Below, piece by piece: positions 23,753 to 24,984 of a stretch of 24,984 nucleotides of DNA. The stretch's first letter is position 1, and each line of letters begins with the position of its first letter. Under the pieces are notes generated by a model. That model did no database searches and had not been told where the DNA came from. It saw only the letters and a program-made list of their open reading frames with translations. The DNA comes from an uncultured Ruminococcus sp. Lineage in GTDB: Bacteria > Bacillota_A > Clostridia > Oscillospirales > Ruminococcaceae. The position numbers and the translations under genes are program-made. The DNA lies in contig CAMOXW010000102.1 of NCBI GenBank assembly GCA_946629405.1, positions 1 to 24,984 on the forward strand, given 5' to 3'.

Positions 23753-24826
23753 TTACAAAACCTCTGTTATTTTTTCTGTCATCCGGGAACAGGTAAGCGG
23801 TGTACCCTCCTGAGTACCCATGATATCTGCCGTGCGGAAGCCCGCCTCCAGCACTCTGTCAACGGCTGCCTCAATGCAGTCAGCCTCGGCGGAAAGCCCG
23901 AATGACCAGCGCAGCATCATTGCTGCGGAAAGAATGGTAGCTATCGGGTTAGCCTTGTCCTGACCGGCGATATCCGGAGCGCTGCCGTGTATCGGCTCGT
24001 ACATACCGCGCTTTGAAGCGCCGAGCGATGCGCTTGCGAGCATACCAATCGAGCCGGTTATCTGTGAAGCCTCATCTGAGAGGATATCCCCGAACATATT
24101 TGTAGTCACGATCACGTCGAACTGCTTAGGGTCGCGGACGAGCTGCATAGCGGCGTTATCCACGAACATATCAGTGTACTGCACCTCGGGGTATTCCTCC
24201 GCGAGCGCGTGCATAGTCTTTCTCCACAGGCGCGAGGACTCAAGGACATTGGCCTTGTCCACGCTGCAAACGCGCCTGCTGCGCTTCATAGCGGTCTCGA
24301 AGGCAACTCTGCCGATGCGCTCGGCCTCGGTGACGCTGTAAGCCTCGGTGTCGAAGGCCTCCTGACCGTATTTTCCCTCGCGGAAGCCGCGCTCACCGAA
24401 GTAGATGCCGCCGGTAAGCTCGCGGACGATCAGCAGGTCGAAGCCGCTGCCGACTATGTTGTCCTTCAGGGGAGAAGCTGCTCTGAGCGCCGGATAGAGC
24501 TTTGCAGGACGGAGGTTCGTGTATAGTCCGAGCGCTGCTCTTATACCGAGCAGCGCCTTTTCCGGACGCCTGTCACCGGGGAGGTCGTCCCACTTAGGCC
24601 CTCCGACCGCACCGAGGAGCACGCTGTCGCTTGCGAGACAGCCGTTCACAGTTTTCTCCGGGAGCGGCAGGCCGGCTGCGTCGATAGCGCTTCCGCCGAT
24701 GAGATAGGGTGTGAAGCTGAACTTATGTCCGAACCTTGATGCGATCTTTTCGAGGACGGTCACGGCGCTGTCCACGATCTCGGGACCGATGCCGTCGCCT
24801 CTGAGCAAAGCAATGTTAAATTCCAT
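23753..24826 (-). CDS. leuB: 3-Isopropylmalate dehydrogenase
   Basis: A 357-residue NAD-dependent enzyme that oxidises and decarboxylates 3-isopropylmalate in leucine synthesis. Family blocks are [12 protein letters not shown] at the N-terminus, [13 protein letters not shown], the dimer/metal region [21 protein letters not shown] with metal-binding aspartates, and the NAD-binding [15 protein letters not shown]. The start is the ATG at 24826, where homology begins and AAGG lies seven bases upstream; the frame is open 13 codons further to a TTG with no ribosome site. Upstream lies a spacer repeat; leuA, leuC and leuD would be expected beyond the window edge. The DUF815 gene abuts its stop. Confidence 0.97.
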   Translation of the reverse strand: MEFNIALLRGDGIGPEIVDSAVTVLEKIASRFGHKFSFTPYLIGGSAIDAAGLPLPEKTVNGCLASDSVLLGAVGGPKWDDLPGDRRPEKALLGIRAALGLYTNLRPAKLYPALRAASPLKDNIVGSGFDLLIVRELTGGIYFGERGFREGKYGQEAFDTEAYSVTEAERIGRVAFETAMKRSRRVCSVDKANVLESSRLWRKTMHALAEEYPEVQYTDMFVDNAAMQLVRDPKQFDVIVTTNMFGDILSDEASQITGSIGMLASASLGASKRGMYEPIHGSAPDIAGQDKANPIATILSAAMMLRWSFGLSAEADCIEAAVDRVLEAGFRTADIMGTQEGTPLTCSRMTEKITEVL

Positions 24827-24870
24827 ATTCTTACCTTCTATCCGCTGTTTGACATGATTATTCAAATATC

Positions 24871-24962
24871 ATCGCCGTCAGGCGATACAATTAATTCCGA
24901 ATTCCGATATCCGAAGTCCGCATTCAAAATAATTATGAATTAAGAATTATGAATTATGAATT
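24871..24962. repeat. Third copy of the modular intergenic repeat (hairpin 2 plus heptamers)
   Basis: The hairpin ATCGCC-GTCA-GGCGAT (24871-24886) matches hairpin 2 at 10134-10148 with one extra loop base. It is followed, as in that copy, by AATTCCG and CCGAT units and then by AATTATG/AATTAAG heptamers. Hairpin 1 is absent. The copy occupies most of the leader region upstream of leuB, leaving 158 bases with no other gene or promoter that I can see. Confidence 0.8.
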
Positions 24963-24984
24963 AACATACCCCGTTGGCTATGGA

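Noticed and set aside
24827..24984. Possible T-box or leucine leader before leuB
   Set aside because: I see no T-box consensus, no leucine-rich small frame and no terminator; the region is mostly the repeat.

Overview
The window looks like chromosome from a Gram-positive Clostridia species, most likely an Oscillospiraceae or Ruminococcus-type gut anaerobe. This is inference. It rests on strong AGGAGG-type ribosome sites, consensus sigma-A promoters, a YqhQ-PrmC neighbourhood, a SpoIID homologue, the [FeFe]-hydrogenase maturase HydE, a DUF815 ATPase, and spacers full of 7-bp-period repeats. Base composition looks slightly above half G+C by eye. Nearly all genes lie on the minus strand; only the first partial gene and spoIID are on the plus strand. 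I see no phage, integrase, transposase, CRISPR array, tRNA or rRNA.

Layout, left to right. 1-597: 3' part of a calcineurin-like phosphoesterase (+), ending at a strong hairpin that can terminate transcription in both directions. 725-4852: a MarR-type repressor and the two halves of a heterodimeric ABC exporter (-), behind a perfect consensus promoter with repeated operator-like sequences. 4971-10017: a tightly packed housekeeping run (-), read as prmC, recA, recX, rimO, pgsA and a small DtxR/MntR-like regulator, closed by a terminator. 10204-13274: a response regulator and its histidine kinase, followed by the membrane protein YqhQ (-). 13517-16232: citrate synthase and an unknown lipoprotein with Asp-rich loops (-). 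16400-17440: SpoIID (+). 17421-19875: a U32-like protein and a cytoplasmic sialate O-acetylesterase-like SGNH hydrolase (-). 20009-21992: nadA and hydE (-). 22163-24826: leuB, a DUF815 AAA+ ATPase and a RidA-family deaminase (-).

Coupling is tight within these units. Junctions show TAATG, ATGA or TAA-ATG overlaps, or gaps of 1-13 bases. Three transcription units begin at the same promoter form, TTGACA-17 bp-TATAAT. These promoters and ribosome sites move the starts of citrate synthase and nadA downstream of their longest open frames; ribosome sites alone do so for leuB, YqhQ and the response regulator.

No obvious new defence or biosynthetic system is present. The parts most worth a second look are: the modular heptamer/hairpin repeats in spacers, whose stems differ between copies by compensating changes; the DtxR-like regulator that appears to have lost its metal ligands; the U32-like/esterase pair; the unknown lipoprotein; and hydE placed directly behind nadA. 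No gene-free stretch exceeds 300 bases; the longest, 13275-13516, is almost entirely repeats.
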